DNA of 56,802 bases from a virus. Below the pieces are notes generated by a model. The model was not told the DNA's origin and did no database searches. It worked only from the letters and a program-made list of their open reading frames with translations. A program made the position numbers and the translations under genes. Shown piece by piece: positions 15,338-22,335 of this stretch (positions within the stretch are counted from its first letter, which is position 1; every line of letters starts with the position of its first letter). The DNA is taken from positions 1-56,802 of the IMG/VR virus record IMGVR_UViG_3300042446_001034; one strand, given 5' to 3'.

Positions 15338-17367
15338 CAACGATTCAGCCGCAATCGCAAACCGCTGTTGATTCTAAGATTGGACAAGATTTTTCTTGAA
15401 CCCGATCTAAATCTAGCATCAATCTGCCCTTGATAAATCACTCGAGCATCGCCTCCTTCGAGACTTTCATAATCCAGCCAATTGGCTGTGTTAGTAGTGG
15501 TTGATTCTGTGCCGAAGTAAAAATCGGCAGCGTCTTGTGTTTCTAGAGATTGCAGCCATGCTTTGACTTCCACCCAGGTCCAGTCTCTATTCCATTCCAA
15601 CACTGTGGCTATAAATCCTGTGGCCACAGGACAGGCAGCACTGGTTCCGCTAAAGGCAGCGTCGGTGGTATTTCCGGAATTGTAACTTAGAGCAGCATAG
15701 GTATCAGGTCTCGGCCAGTTTGTGCCATAGCCTCTATTAGCTGCCAAGGTGCCATCTGCTGGAGCATAAACATCTATGCTGTTCCCCCTATCGCTGTAAC
15801 CAACTTTGGCTTCTTTTGAGGTCTTATAATCGTCATCAAGTGCTCCGATATTGATCACCGGATAAATTACGGCACCAGTGGCATCGGTATATTTGCCGCC
15901 TTGTTGAGGGAATCCTCGGCGATTCGTTGTGCCATATACTGCAACTCCAAACTCACTGAACGTGGAGTTGGCTAAACTTCCGCCGTTGGTGGCGGTAATA
16001 AAATTGTTATAGTCCGGATGACTGCTGTTCACCTGTTTTTGATTGCTGTTACCGGAAGCCGCAACAAAAATCACTCCGGCAGCAATCAATTCATCTTGCG
16101 CTGTGGTCAGTGAATTTGTTTTCATTTCACTTTTCCAACGACCGCCATCTCCCTGTGTGCCCATGTGGCTTAGCCAGTTTATTCCTGTTTCGGTGGTATA
16201 AGCAGTGTTGCTGGTTGACCTATGAGTGTAATAATATGTTGATCCGCCGGGAGCTTTGTCGGATCGATAGCCCCAGCTATTGCTGGTTATTGTGGGATTT
16301 CTAGTGCCAAAGAGAGGATTCACTGGTTTCACGGTATGAAATATTTTCATTATATCAAAGCCCGTTTCTATGCCTGCACCGTAGATGCCGTAAAGATCTA
16401 ATACCCATTTATTGGCATTATAGGCCCAACCTTGTGTTCTTCCGTAGGTTAGTGCAGCACAACAGGTACCGTGATCACCTTCGGTAGATAATGCAGCGTT
16501 GGAGCCATTGCAGTTTGCTCTAGTATAAGCAATAGAAACACCCACTGTGCCTGCATTCGCAAACTGTGCGCTGCGCAGAGCGTTGTTTGACCACCATGAT
16601 CTTGCTACTGACTCTACAGGAACTACGGTGCCGTCCCACCTAGTGATTAATCTCGTGGCAGGATCAGCATTGAACCAATCAGGATCTAGATAATATGGTG
16701 AATCTAGCACCAGATCTAATAGATCACAGGTGCCGTTACCTGGTAGAACATTGCCTCCAACGTATCCACTGGGTTTTGGCACAGCTGCAAACGGACTGGA
16801 ATCAGACAGAGAATTGTTTTGAAATTCTGGATGGCCAATCCAGGTGCCGTCATCTGCAACTATGACATCTATGTGCTTGCCTGTGCCGTATTGTGGAATA
16901 TTGGTATTGACCACTGCATTGTCTGCCAGCGCAGCATCTACCCAAGGATCTAATTTCTGTGTGCATCTATAGAGCTGATACCCAGTTCTGTTGACGTCTG
17001 AGGTATCGGGTGTCACTGCTAGTGTGTTGGAAGCAGCAAATTCTCTATAATTTTTCACCGCAGCAGCATATCTGTTTACTAAATCTGGTCTTACTGAGTG
17101 CAATTCGTCAGGTGGTGGTGTGAATTCAGCATAGCGTTTGTAATCTATGTTGATGAATTTTATTCTTGGATCATTTTTTAACTGCTCTGCTTCGGTGTCA
17201 GTGAGTAGATACGTTCCTCGAGTAGGGCTATGTAATTGATCATCTACACATTCTATTTCTCGAATAGGAACAGATTGATTGACATGTCCTGCCGCAGTTA
17301 GTTCAGCATTTAATTCATCCCACTCTGCTTCAGTATGAGTCGCCAATTGATAATATTTTTTTTCCAT
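15337..17367 (-). CDS. Subtilisin-like serine protease in the fibre locus
   Basis: A 676-residue S8 family protease with its catalytic set visible: Asp in VADDGTWIGHPEF (about residue 171), His in EGDHGTCCAAL (about 298), oxyanion Asn in AASGNSNQ (about 439) and Ser in FSGTSAACPVATG (about 574). Residues 1-110 could be a propeptide-like or attachment domain (EKKYYQLATHTEAEWDELN). The C-terminal 60 residues after the catalytic domain are basic and end with alternating Leu/Arg. No signal peptide is seen, so it is probably carried on or processed within the virion rather than secreted. It lies between two fibre genes, 3 nt from the upstream gene. Roles could be fibre maturation or digestion of a host surface protein. 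Confidence 0.85.
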   Translation of the reverse strand: MEKKYYQLATHTEAEWDELNAELTAAGHVNQSVPIREIECVDDQLHSPTRGTYLLTDTEAEQLKNDPRIKFINIDYKRYAEFTPPPDELHSVRPDLVNRYAAAVKNYREFAASNTLAVTPDTSDVNRTGYQLYRCTQKLDPWVDAALADNAVVNTNIPQYGTGKHIDVIVADDGTWIGHPEFQNNSLSDSSPFAAVPKPSGYVGGNVLPGNGTCDLLDLVLDSPYYLDPDWFNADPATRLITRWDGTVVPVESVARSWWSNNALRSAQFANAGTVGVSIAYTRANCNGSNAALSTEGDHGTCCAALTYGRTQGWAYNANKWVLDLYGIYGAGIETGFDIMKIFHTVKPVNPLFGTRNPTITSNSWGYRSDKAPGGSTYYYTHRSTSNTAYTTETGINWLSHMGTQGDGGRWKSEMKTNSLTTAQDELIAAGVIFVAASGNSNQKQVNSSHPDYNNFITATNGGSLANSTFSEFGVAVYGTTNRRGFPQQGGKYTDATGAVIYPVINIGALDDDYKTSKEAKVGYSDRGNSIDVYAPADGTLAANRGYGTNWPRPDTYAALSYNSGNTTDAAFSGTSAACPVATGFIATVLEWNRDWTWVEVKAWLQSLETQDAADFYFGTESTTTNTANWLDYESLEGGDARVIYQGQIDARFRSGSRKILSNLRINSGLRLRLNR

Positions 17368-17370
17368 GGC

Positions 17371-18480
17371 TTAATGTAGATCTACCCAGGCGCCTCCGGC
17401 ACGTCCTTGAAACTTATTTGTTGTGGTGTTATAGATCATATCGCCGTTGACCGCTGTTAGCAGATCTCTTGCTGCACTTGTAAAAGATGCCATTTTCAAA
17501 GGACTTGCTGTTATCTCTACACGAGTACCAGCCGTTAGTTGTATTTCACTATCTGACAACAGTTCAGGTATTCCTGATCCTTGACTTGAAAAATTGCCAG
17601 TTAACACAATGTCTTTCACTGTCAATTGATTGTTCACTGACAAATTCAATGCAACTTCGACACTGTTATCTATCACAAGATTATTTTGAACTGTGACATC
17701 GGAATCAAAAATTACTGCGGGTGTAAATCTTATTGCAGAAGAATCCGATGAGTCTATAGTGGTCACAGCAAAGGTAATGTTACCTGTGGTGCCGCCGCCC
17801 GTGATCGTGATGTTACCTGAGCTATCAGAGGCTGTGGTGATACCGCCGGCTCCAGTGAATCGAATTGGGCTTCCCGATGTAACTGATCGTAATGTGGAAT
17901 CGTCTGCTTCTACATTTAATACAAATGTCGCGGCCGATACAGCTGAATTGACAAATGCTGTAGAGGCTAATCCAGCCACTGCTGAATTGACAAACCCTGT
18001 AGTGGCGTATCCTGCCACTGCTGTGTTTACATAGGATGTAGAGGCTAATCCAGTCACTGCTGAATTAACATATGATACTGTGGCTAAATTTGTAGTATCG
18101 GGATACGGAGCCACTGGTTGAATCCATTGACTGCTTGACCCGTCGTTGAAATAAACATACAGTATACCGGTATTGGTATCTAACCACAAGTTTCCACTAG
18201 ATGGGGCCACAGGTACACTACTACTTACTGAAACTGTGGTATTTCCGCCACCCCCGCTCACTCCTGCTAAATTAGCCTTGGAAAGAAAGTCTGAGTTGGA
18301 AACGTTGGTTAAATCTGCTTTTGCTAAACTTACACCGCCGACTGTTGATCCGTTGTAAATTCTAAGAGTATTAGCTGTTTGATCGTAAAAAACTTCGCCC
18401 CTTGATCCTGAATTTCTATTTAAAAATCCAGAATCTCTAGGAATTATTCTTACTGCATCGAATACGGGTATTTTGGCCAT
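17371..18480 (-). CDS. Repeat-containing tail fibre protein
   Basis: A 369-residue fibre. Residues 1-45 (VFDAVRIIPRDSGFLNRNSG then GEVFYDQTANTLRIYNG) form an N-terminal attachment module common in aquatic T4-like fibres. Residues about 130-185 hold four to five tandem 14-residue repeats of the type (A/T)GLAST.(Y/F)VN(S/T)AV, a trimeric shaft-like repeat encoded by about 42-nt DNA repeats (17935-18080). The rest is beta-rich, with a C-terminal DMIYNTTTNKFQGRAGGAWV module. The start follows an ATAAATA box by exactly 5 nt and lacks a Shine-Dalgarno sequence. Confidence 0.8.
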   Translation of the reverse strand: MAKIPVFDAVRIIPRDSGFLNRNSGSRGEVFYDQTANTLRIYNGSTVGGVSLAKADLTNVSNSDFLSKANLAGVSGGGGNTTVSVSSSVPVAPSSGNLWLDTNTGILYVYFNDGSSSQWIQPVAPYPDTTNLATVSYVNSAVTGLASTSYVNTAVAGYATTGFVNSAVAGLASTAFVNSAVSAATFVLNVEADDSTLRSVTSGSPIRFTGAGGITTASDSSGNITITGGGTTGNITFAVTTIDSSDSSAIRFTPAVIFDSDVTVQNNLVIDNSVEVALNLSVNNQLTVKDIVLTGNFSSQGSGIPELLSDSEIQLTAGTRVEITASPLKMASFTSAARDLLTAVNGDMIYNTTTNKFQGRAGGAWVDLH

Positions 18481-18485
18481 ACTAT

Positions 18486-18492
18486 TATTTAT
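18486..18492 (-). promoter_or_regulatory. Late-promoter-like box ATAAATA, 5 nt before ATG at 18480
   Basis: The minus strand reads TTAAATAAATAATAGTATG. It lies at the border between the sugar module and the fibre genes, overlapping the last bases after the epimerase coding region, and would restart late transcription into the fibre and protease genes. Confidence 0.55.
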
Positions 18493-19362
18493 TTAAATAT
18501 AACGAATGTTTGATAGATAATTTATGTATTTTTCAACGCCCGTGTTGATTTGAATAAAATTCTCAACGGTTACTCCCGAACTGATCAGCGATTTGGTATC
18601 AGCAAGGGTGTTAATTTGATATTGATTTTTAAGATCAGTTGGCATATCTATGAATTTTTTTGTTCCTGCGCCTGTATGATCTATGATTGTATCCGCAATA
18701 GTTTCAAAATCTACTCTATTACCAGTGCCTAGATCGTAAATTCCGGGTTGATAATTTTTATACATAAAATGGTATATGGTTTTTGCCACGTCTTCTACCC
18801 ATATAAAATCTCTGAAATAATTCTTACTGTTTTCAAATATTTTTATTTCTCCAGTCTTGCTGAGTTGATCAACCCAGTGCAGAATTGAAGAGGCCATTCT
18901 GCCCTTGTGATATTCATTGGGTCCATAAACATTAAACAGTCGAAGAATAACTCCGTCTATTTCATTCTCGCTGAGTAGTTTGCTAAACGCATATTGATTC
19001 ATTGGGCCTTGACCATTGCCGTATACTGCTGCACTTGAAGTAAAAATAAAAGGTATACTGCGTTCTTTACAAAATGTATTCCACTTTCTTGTTGATTGGA
19101 TATTTGAAGCATAAATCGAACTCCAATTTTTTTCTAGAGTATTTGAATTAGCACCGATATGTATCACTCCAGTGATATTTTCATTAGTTAAGTCAACATC
19201 ATCTATTGATAATAGTCTTTTATACTGTTTACCGATCAAGTTTTTATATTGATTTTCATAGGGCAAATCGTCAACTATGAGAATATCAGTTATTTGTTGA
19301 GAATTTAAATACCCTAATACCACACTGCCAATAAATCCACCAGCACCTGTTAATACTATCAT
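18493..19362 (-). CDS. hldD: ADP-glyceromanno-heptose 6-epimerase, HldD-like
   Basis: A 289-residue extended short-chain dehydrogenase; bacterial HldD is about 310 aa. TGAGGFIGS (residues 5-13) is the NAD(P) Rossmann loop. SSAAVYGNG (about 109-117) and YAFSK (about 124-128) supply the Ser/Tyr/Lys active site. RLFNVYGPNEYHKGRMAS (about 141-158) is close to the HldD signature containing HKG-MAS. HldD converts ADP-D-glycero- to ADP-L-glycero-manno-heptose. It overlaps the kinase gene by 4 nt and ends the heptose operon. A related sugar-nucleotide epimerase is the alternative. Confidence 0.85.
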   Translation of the reverse strand: MIVLTGAGGFIGSVVLGYLNSQQITDILIVDDLPYENQYKNLIGKQYKRLLSIDDVDLTNENITGVIHIGANSNTLEKNWSSIYASNIQSTRKWNTFCKERSIPFIFTSSAAVYGNGQGPMNQYAFSKLLSENEIDGVILRLFNVYGPNEYHKGRMASSILHWVDQLSKTGEIKIFENSKNYFRDFIWVEDVAKTIYHFMYKNYQPGIYDLGTGNRVDFETIADTIIDHTGAGTKKFIDMPTDLKNQYQINTLADTKSLISSGVTVENFIQINTGVEKYINYLSNIRYI

Positions 19363-20114
19363 AAAATTTCTTCCAATGACGGAGCATAAACTCCTAGACG
19401 CTGTACGGTCACTGCACTAGCCCGGACCGCAAACTTAATAGCTTGTTCCATGTCTCGAGAATGGATATACCAATAGGCCAGTGCTGCTAAGAATGTATCA
19501 CCGGCACCGCAGACATCGCTGACCTCAACTACAGGTGCTGGAAATATTTTGTTATTCCAGTCTGCACCCTCTGGGCCTAGTGTCACTATCAGGTTACTGC
19601 ATCTGGTTTTAATTTGACTAAATTCAAAACTGTTTATTTTAACTATACATCCTTCTAGTCTGGCTAGGTCTGTTTTCTTTGTATCAACAAAGATAGGTCC
19701 ATCGAATGTGTTACGTAGGTTTTCAATTAGCTCGTAGGTAACAGTGCCTTTGTTATAGTCACTGATCACCACGGCATTATATCCAGTAAGACTGTAAGGA
19801 ATACTAGGAGGTGTTGATACCACATCGTTGTCGATGCGAACAATCTGTTGTTTACTTCTGATATCAATTAATCTAGTCTTTGTGCTATTTTCTCCGTAGA
19901 CAGAATAAACATTACATCCTAATGCTGCTAGATTATTACAGACATTGCCAGCCATGCCGGGTCTGCTTTCTTCGTGACTGAATTTAAATACAGGAACTGG
20001 GGCTTCGGGACTAATGCGATCAACAGTACCGTATTGATATACGTCTGTGCAATTATCCCCTATGAGTAATATCTTGTATTGCTTTGGTTGTTGAGTATGG
20101 TTCAACTCTGTCAT
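19359..20114 (-). CDS. hldE: D-glycero-manno-heptose 7-phosphate kinase domain (HldE N-domain-like), PfkB family
   Basis: A 251-residue PfkB kinase, shorter than the roughly 310-residue kinase half of bacterial HldE. Seen are GDNCTDVYQYG (about 18-28), the substrate motif RPGMAGNVCNNLAALG (about 51-66), and the catalytic CGAGDTFLAAL (about 203-213) with its Asp base. HldE kinase makes heptose 1,7-bisphosphate. The start at 20114 overlaps the nucleotidyltransferase gene by 62 nt in another frame, so the two halves of HldE are separate polypeptides in reverse order. An internal start further down would delete the first strand, so the overlap is probably real. Confidence 0.82.
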   Translation of the reverse strand: MTELNHTQQPKQYKILLIGDNCTDVYQYGTVDRISPEAPVPVFKFSHEESRPGMAGNVCNNLAALGCNVYSVYGENSTKTRLIDIRSKQQIVRIDNDVVSTPPSIPYSLTGYNAVVISDYNKGTVTYELIENLRNTFDGPIFVDTKKTDLARLEGCIVKINSFEFSQIKTRCSNLIVTLGPEGADWNNKIFPAPVVEVSDVCGAGDTFLAALAYWYIHSRDMEQAIKFAVRASAVTVQRLGVYAPSLEEIL

Positions 20115-20457
20115 AAAATTTTATCTCTTTACAGTATTCTGCACCTATTATAGGTCTGTCCCGATAGTCACTGCCTTTGACCATTACATCAGGTTTAAAA
20201 CCTTTGATCAGGTCTATGAGTTCTTGATCCGTGTCAAATGTTTCCACTCGATCAACATACTTTAGAGCAAACAACATACTGCATCGTTCGTATTCGGTAT
20301 TAACAGGACGAGCTGGACCCTTTAACTCACGTATTCTGCGATCACTGTCAGTTAACACCAATACATAACTGTCGGGGAAACTTCTTGCATACTGCAATAA
20401 TTTTAAATGCCCTAGATGTATAATGTCAAACGTTCCATTGATCACCACTCGTGTCAT
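20053..20457 (-). CDS. hldE: Heptose 1-phosphate adenylyltransferase domain (HldE C-domain-like)
   Basis: A 134-residue cytidylyltransferase-fold enzyme. GTFDIIHLGHLKLLQYA (about 8-24) includes the HxGH nucleotide-binding motif, MVKGSDYRDR (about 91-100) is the KG-substrate loop, and YSTTKAIQDI (about 120-129) corresponds to the STTK signature of this family. It would transfer AMP to heptose 1-phosphate to give ADP-heptose. It overlaps the cupin gene by 4 nt (ATGA) and the kinase gene by 62 nt. A glycerol-phosphate cytidylyltransferase is less likely given its neighbours. Confidence 0.85.
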   Translation of the reverse strand: MTRVVINGTFDIIHLGHLKLLQYARSFPDSYVLVLTDSDRRIRELKGPARPVNTEYERCSMLFALKYVDRVETFDTDQELIDLIKGFKPDVMVKGSDYRDRPIIGAEYCKEIKFYDRVEPYSTTKAIQDITHRG

Positions 20458-20816
20458 GCTTGACTATTTCCTGGGAAGATTCTAAAATTATCTTCTACCG
20501 AATCAGCTGTGCTTACTTCTACAATGATAGAATTATCCTCTAAGGCTTCAAGCTGATGCGGTAACCCGGGAGGATTGTGCCAGTTATCACCTACATTTAA
20601 TATTTTTTCTTGAAGTTTAGCAGTTGCAGTATCTATATACCTCAAAATAAAACTTCCTTGATTAACGTTCCAACTTTCATCCTTGACTAGATGATAATGC
20701 ATGGAGCATTTTGCTTTGGCTTTTTCAAATACCAAGTATTTTCCGCAGTATTTTTCTGTTGTTGAAAAGATAATTTCATATCCCCACCCCTTTTGTACTC
20801 TTCCATCTAGTCTCAT
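20454..20816 (-). CDS. Cupin-fold sugar-phosphate isomerase-like protein
   Basis: A 120-residue single-domain cupin. The opening GWGYEIIF (about 11-18), CSMHYHLVKDESW (about 37-49, with metal-binding His and Glu) and PPGLPHQLEAL (about 82-92) match mannose-6-phosphate isomerase-type cupins. It lies in the heptose operon, 4-nt ATGA overlap with the adenylyltransferase. A role as the missing sedoheptulose 7-phosphate isomerase is conceivable but unproven, since GmhA is a different (SIS) fold. The 86-nt gap upstream shows a GGGATA ribosome-binding site. Confidence 0.7.
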   Translation of the reverse strand: MRLDGRVQKGWGYEIIFSTTEKYCGKYLVFEKAKAKCSMHYHLVKDESWNVNQGSFILRYIDTATAKLQEKILNVGDNWHNPPGLPHQLEALEDNSIIVEVSTADSVEDNFRIFPGNSQA

Positions 20817-20902
20817 TTTATTTTATCCCAACATATTTGCATCGTGATTACCAACTCTTAAATAAATGTACACTGTTTTTTACCGGTTATCAATAGAATT
20901 TT

Positions 20903-21529
20903 TTACGCTAATGTGCTGGCAAATTCTGCCAAATTATTGTATATCAGTGTTTTTCTTTTGATCTCTCTATAGGTATACTTTTTTAATTCTTTTTCAGTTT
21001 CTGCACCATAGCCTGTTCTTACTAAAATTGGCCTAGCTCCGATTTTAATTGCTGCTTTGAGATCTTTGATTTTATCACCAACATAATATCCACCTTTGAA
21101 TTTTATAGTCGGATGTTCAGTTTCGCATCTTGTAAACATCCCTGTATTGGGTTTGGCATAGTAGTCTTCTTTGCGACTAGAAGTAGAATAATATATTGCA
21201 TCAATGCTAGGACAGCCTGCTTTGCCCAACAGTTGCAACATATGTTTGTGTGTGGTGTCTACATCATCACTGGTGTATATGCCTTTTTCTATACCACCTT
21301 GATCTGTAATGATCACAATCTTGTATCCTTTGTTTCTCAAAAAAGCCACAGCTTCTAGACTTCCTCCAATTGGATCAAAATCTTCTGGGCGAAAACAATA
21401 TGTTCCAAGGTCTTGATTTATTACACCGTCTCGATCTAATCCAATCACACAACGGTTGGATTCTAACGAAGAGTTAAATGTATTTGCACCAGGATTGATT
21501 GATGCATAATCGATTAAGGATTTACTCAT
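20903..21529 (-). CDS. gmhB: HAD phosphatase, GmhB-like (heptose 1,7-bisphosphate 7-phosphatase)
   Basis: The likely start is the ATG at 21529 (208 aa); a longer frame adds 14 residues from 21571 but would begin inside the divergent promoter. HAD motifs are present: LDRDGVIN (motif I, both Asp), TDQGG (motif II), KPNTGM (motif III Lys) and GDKIKDL (motif IV). The order and KP.TGM context are typical of GmhB, which removes the C7 phosphate of heptose bisphosphate. The Cys/His zinc loop of typical GmhB is replaced by a Cys-free stretch (YYSTSSRKEDYYA). It lies upstream of the other heptose genes. Confidence 0.8.
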   Translation of the reverse strand: MSKSLIDYASINPGANTFNSSLESNRCVIGLDRDGVINQDLGTYCFRPEDFDPIGGSLEAVAFLRNKGYKIVIITDQGGIEKGIYTSDDVDTTHKHMLQLLGKAGCPSIDAIYYSTSSRKEDYYAKPNTGMFTRCETEHPTIKFKGGYYVGDKIKDLKAAIKIGARPILVRTGYGAETEKELKKYTYREIKRKTLIYNNLAEFASTLA

Positions 21530-21570
21530 TTTTTGTGATCTATAAAAATTTATTACGAAATTTAAACACA

Positions 21571-21577
21571 ATAAATA
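21571..21577 (+). promoter_or_regulatory. Late-promoter-like box ATAAATA upstream of SGNH-like gene
   Basis: The plus strand reads CACAATAAATAGTGTC, 43 nt before the ATG at 21621. It lies in the gap between the divergent GmhB-like and SGNH-like genes. No clear Shine-Dalgarno sequence precedes the ATG. Confidence 0.45.
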
Positions 21578-21620
21578 GTGTCATATTACTTATATCTAGA
21601 ACAACATTTAAAAAAAACTT

Positions 21621-22322
21621 ATGAAAAATTTATGGGTATTTGGAGACAGTTATGCTATTCCTTATCAAAATGATTTAGAATCTCGTGTACATTGGCAATT
21701 TTCATTAATGAAAAATCTAAATTGTGATGGTGTAAAAACTTTTGCGCAGTTTGGGGCACCCAACGAATGGATCTATAATCAATTTACAGAACAATTGCAT
21801 GAAATCACACCAAATGATTTTGTGATTTTTGTTTCCACACAGATAAACAGGAGATGGTTTTTTCCAGATAACGTTGGCTCCTCTAACTTTGCCGTCAGTC
21901 ACAGTGATCTGGCTGATTTATCTAGTGAGCAAAAAACTGCACTGAAATACTACATGACCTATCTTGATAATCCTATCATGTCATTTATAAATTTTGAATG
22001 TCTTTGTAATTCTATACACCGTGTTTCAGAAAAAAATAAAATAAATTTATTAATTCTACCAGGATTTGAACAAAAAGGCTATCCAATCAGCGGGAGATAT
22101 CAAGTCAGCGGATCATTGTTTGACATCTGTGTTAATGAAGTCAAAGGAAAAGATCTAGATTCGTGGTCAAATTTTATTTCTAACATCCACAAGGGGCGTG
22201 ATCCTAGAGTAGGACATCTAAGTCAGGATAACCACGAAATACTAGCAGACAAGTTATCTGCTACTTTTTTAAAAAACAAAATTTTAAATTTAGAGCAAGG
22301 GTTTCGAGAAGAATTTCTCTAG
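21621..22322 (+). CDS. SGNH/GDSL-like hydrolase or acyltransferase-type protein
   Basis: A 233-residue protein starting MKNLWVFGDSYAIPY, where GDSY (residues 8-11) supplies the block I nucleophile Ser of SGNH enzymes. QFGAPNEWI (about 43-51) could be the Gly-Asn region (block II/III), and GHLSQDNHEILAD (about 198-210) carries a D-x-x-H-like pair near the C-terminus, as expected for block V. SGNH enzymes remove or add acyl groups, often on glycans. It is the only plus-strand gene inside the sugar module and is AT-rich. The exact reaction cannot be told. Confidence 0.65.
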   Translation: MKNLWVFGDSYAIPYQNDLESRVHWQFSLMKNLNCDGVKTFAQFGAPNEWIYNQFTEQLHEITPNDFVIFVSTQINRRWFFPDNVGSSNFAVSHSDLADLSSEQKTALKYYMTYLDNPIMSFINFECLCNSIHRVSEKNKINLLILPGFEQKGYPISGRYQVSGSLFDICVNEVKGKDLDSWSNFISNIHKGRDPRVGHLSQDNHEILADKLSATFLKNKILNLEQGFREEFL

Positions 22323-22330
22323 ACCCTTGC
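22295..22330. terminator. Hairpin between convergent SGNH-like and carbamoyltransferase genes
   Basis: GCAAGGGT (22295-22302) pairs with ACCCTTGC (22323-22330), with inner GAGAA/TTCTC pairing. It overlaps the plus-strand stop codon. On the minus strand the stem is followed by TCTAAATTTAAAATTTT, moderately T-rich, so it could terminate the carbamoyltransferase transcript and possibly both strands. Confidence 0.6.
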
Positions 22331-22335
22331 ATATA

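Noticed and set aside
17935-18080. Repeats as a possible CRISPR array
   Set aside because: The repeats are coding, without unique spacers, and give a regular fibre shaft repeat.
19359-20457. A single frameshifted HldE gene
   Set aside because: The domain order is reversed compared with HldE, and each part has its own start, so two separate genes fit better than an error.
20817-20902. A tRNA in the gap upstream of the cupin gene
   Set aside because: No acceptor stem or T-loop signature could be found.
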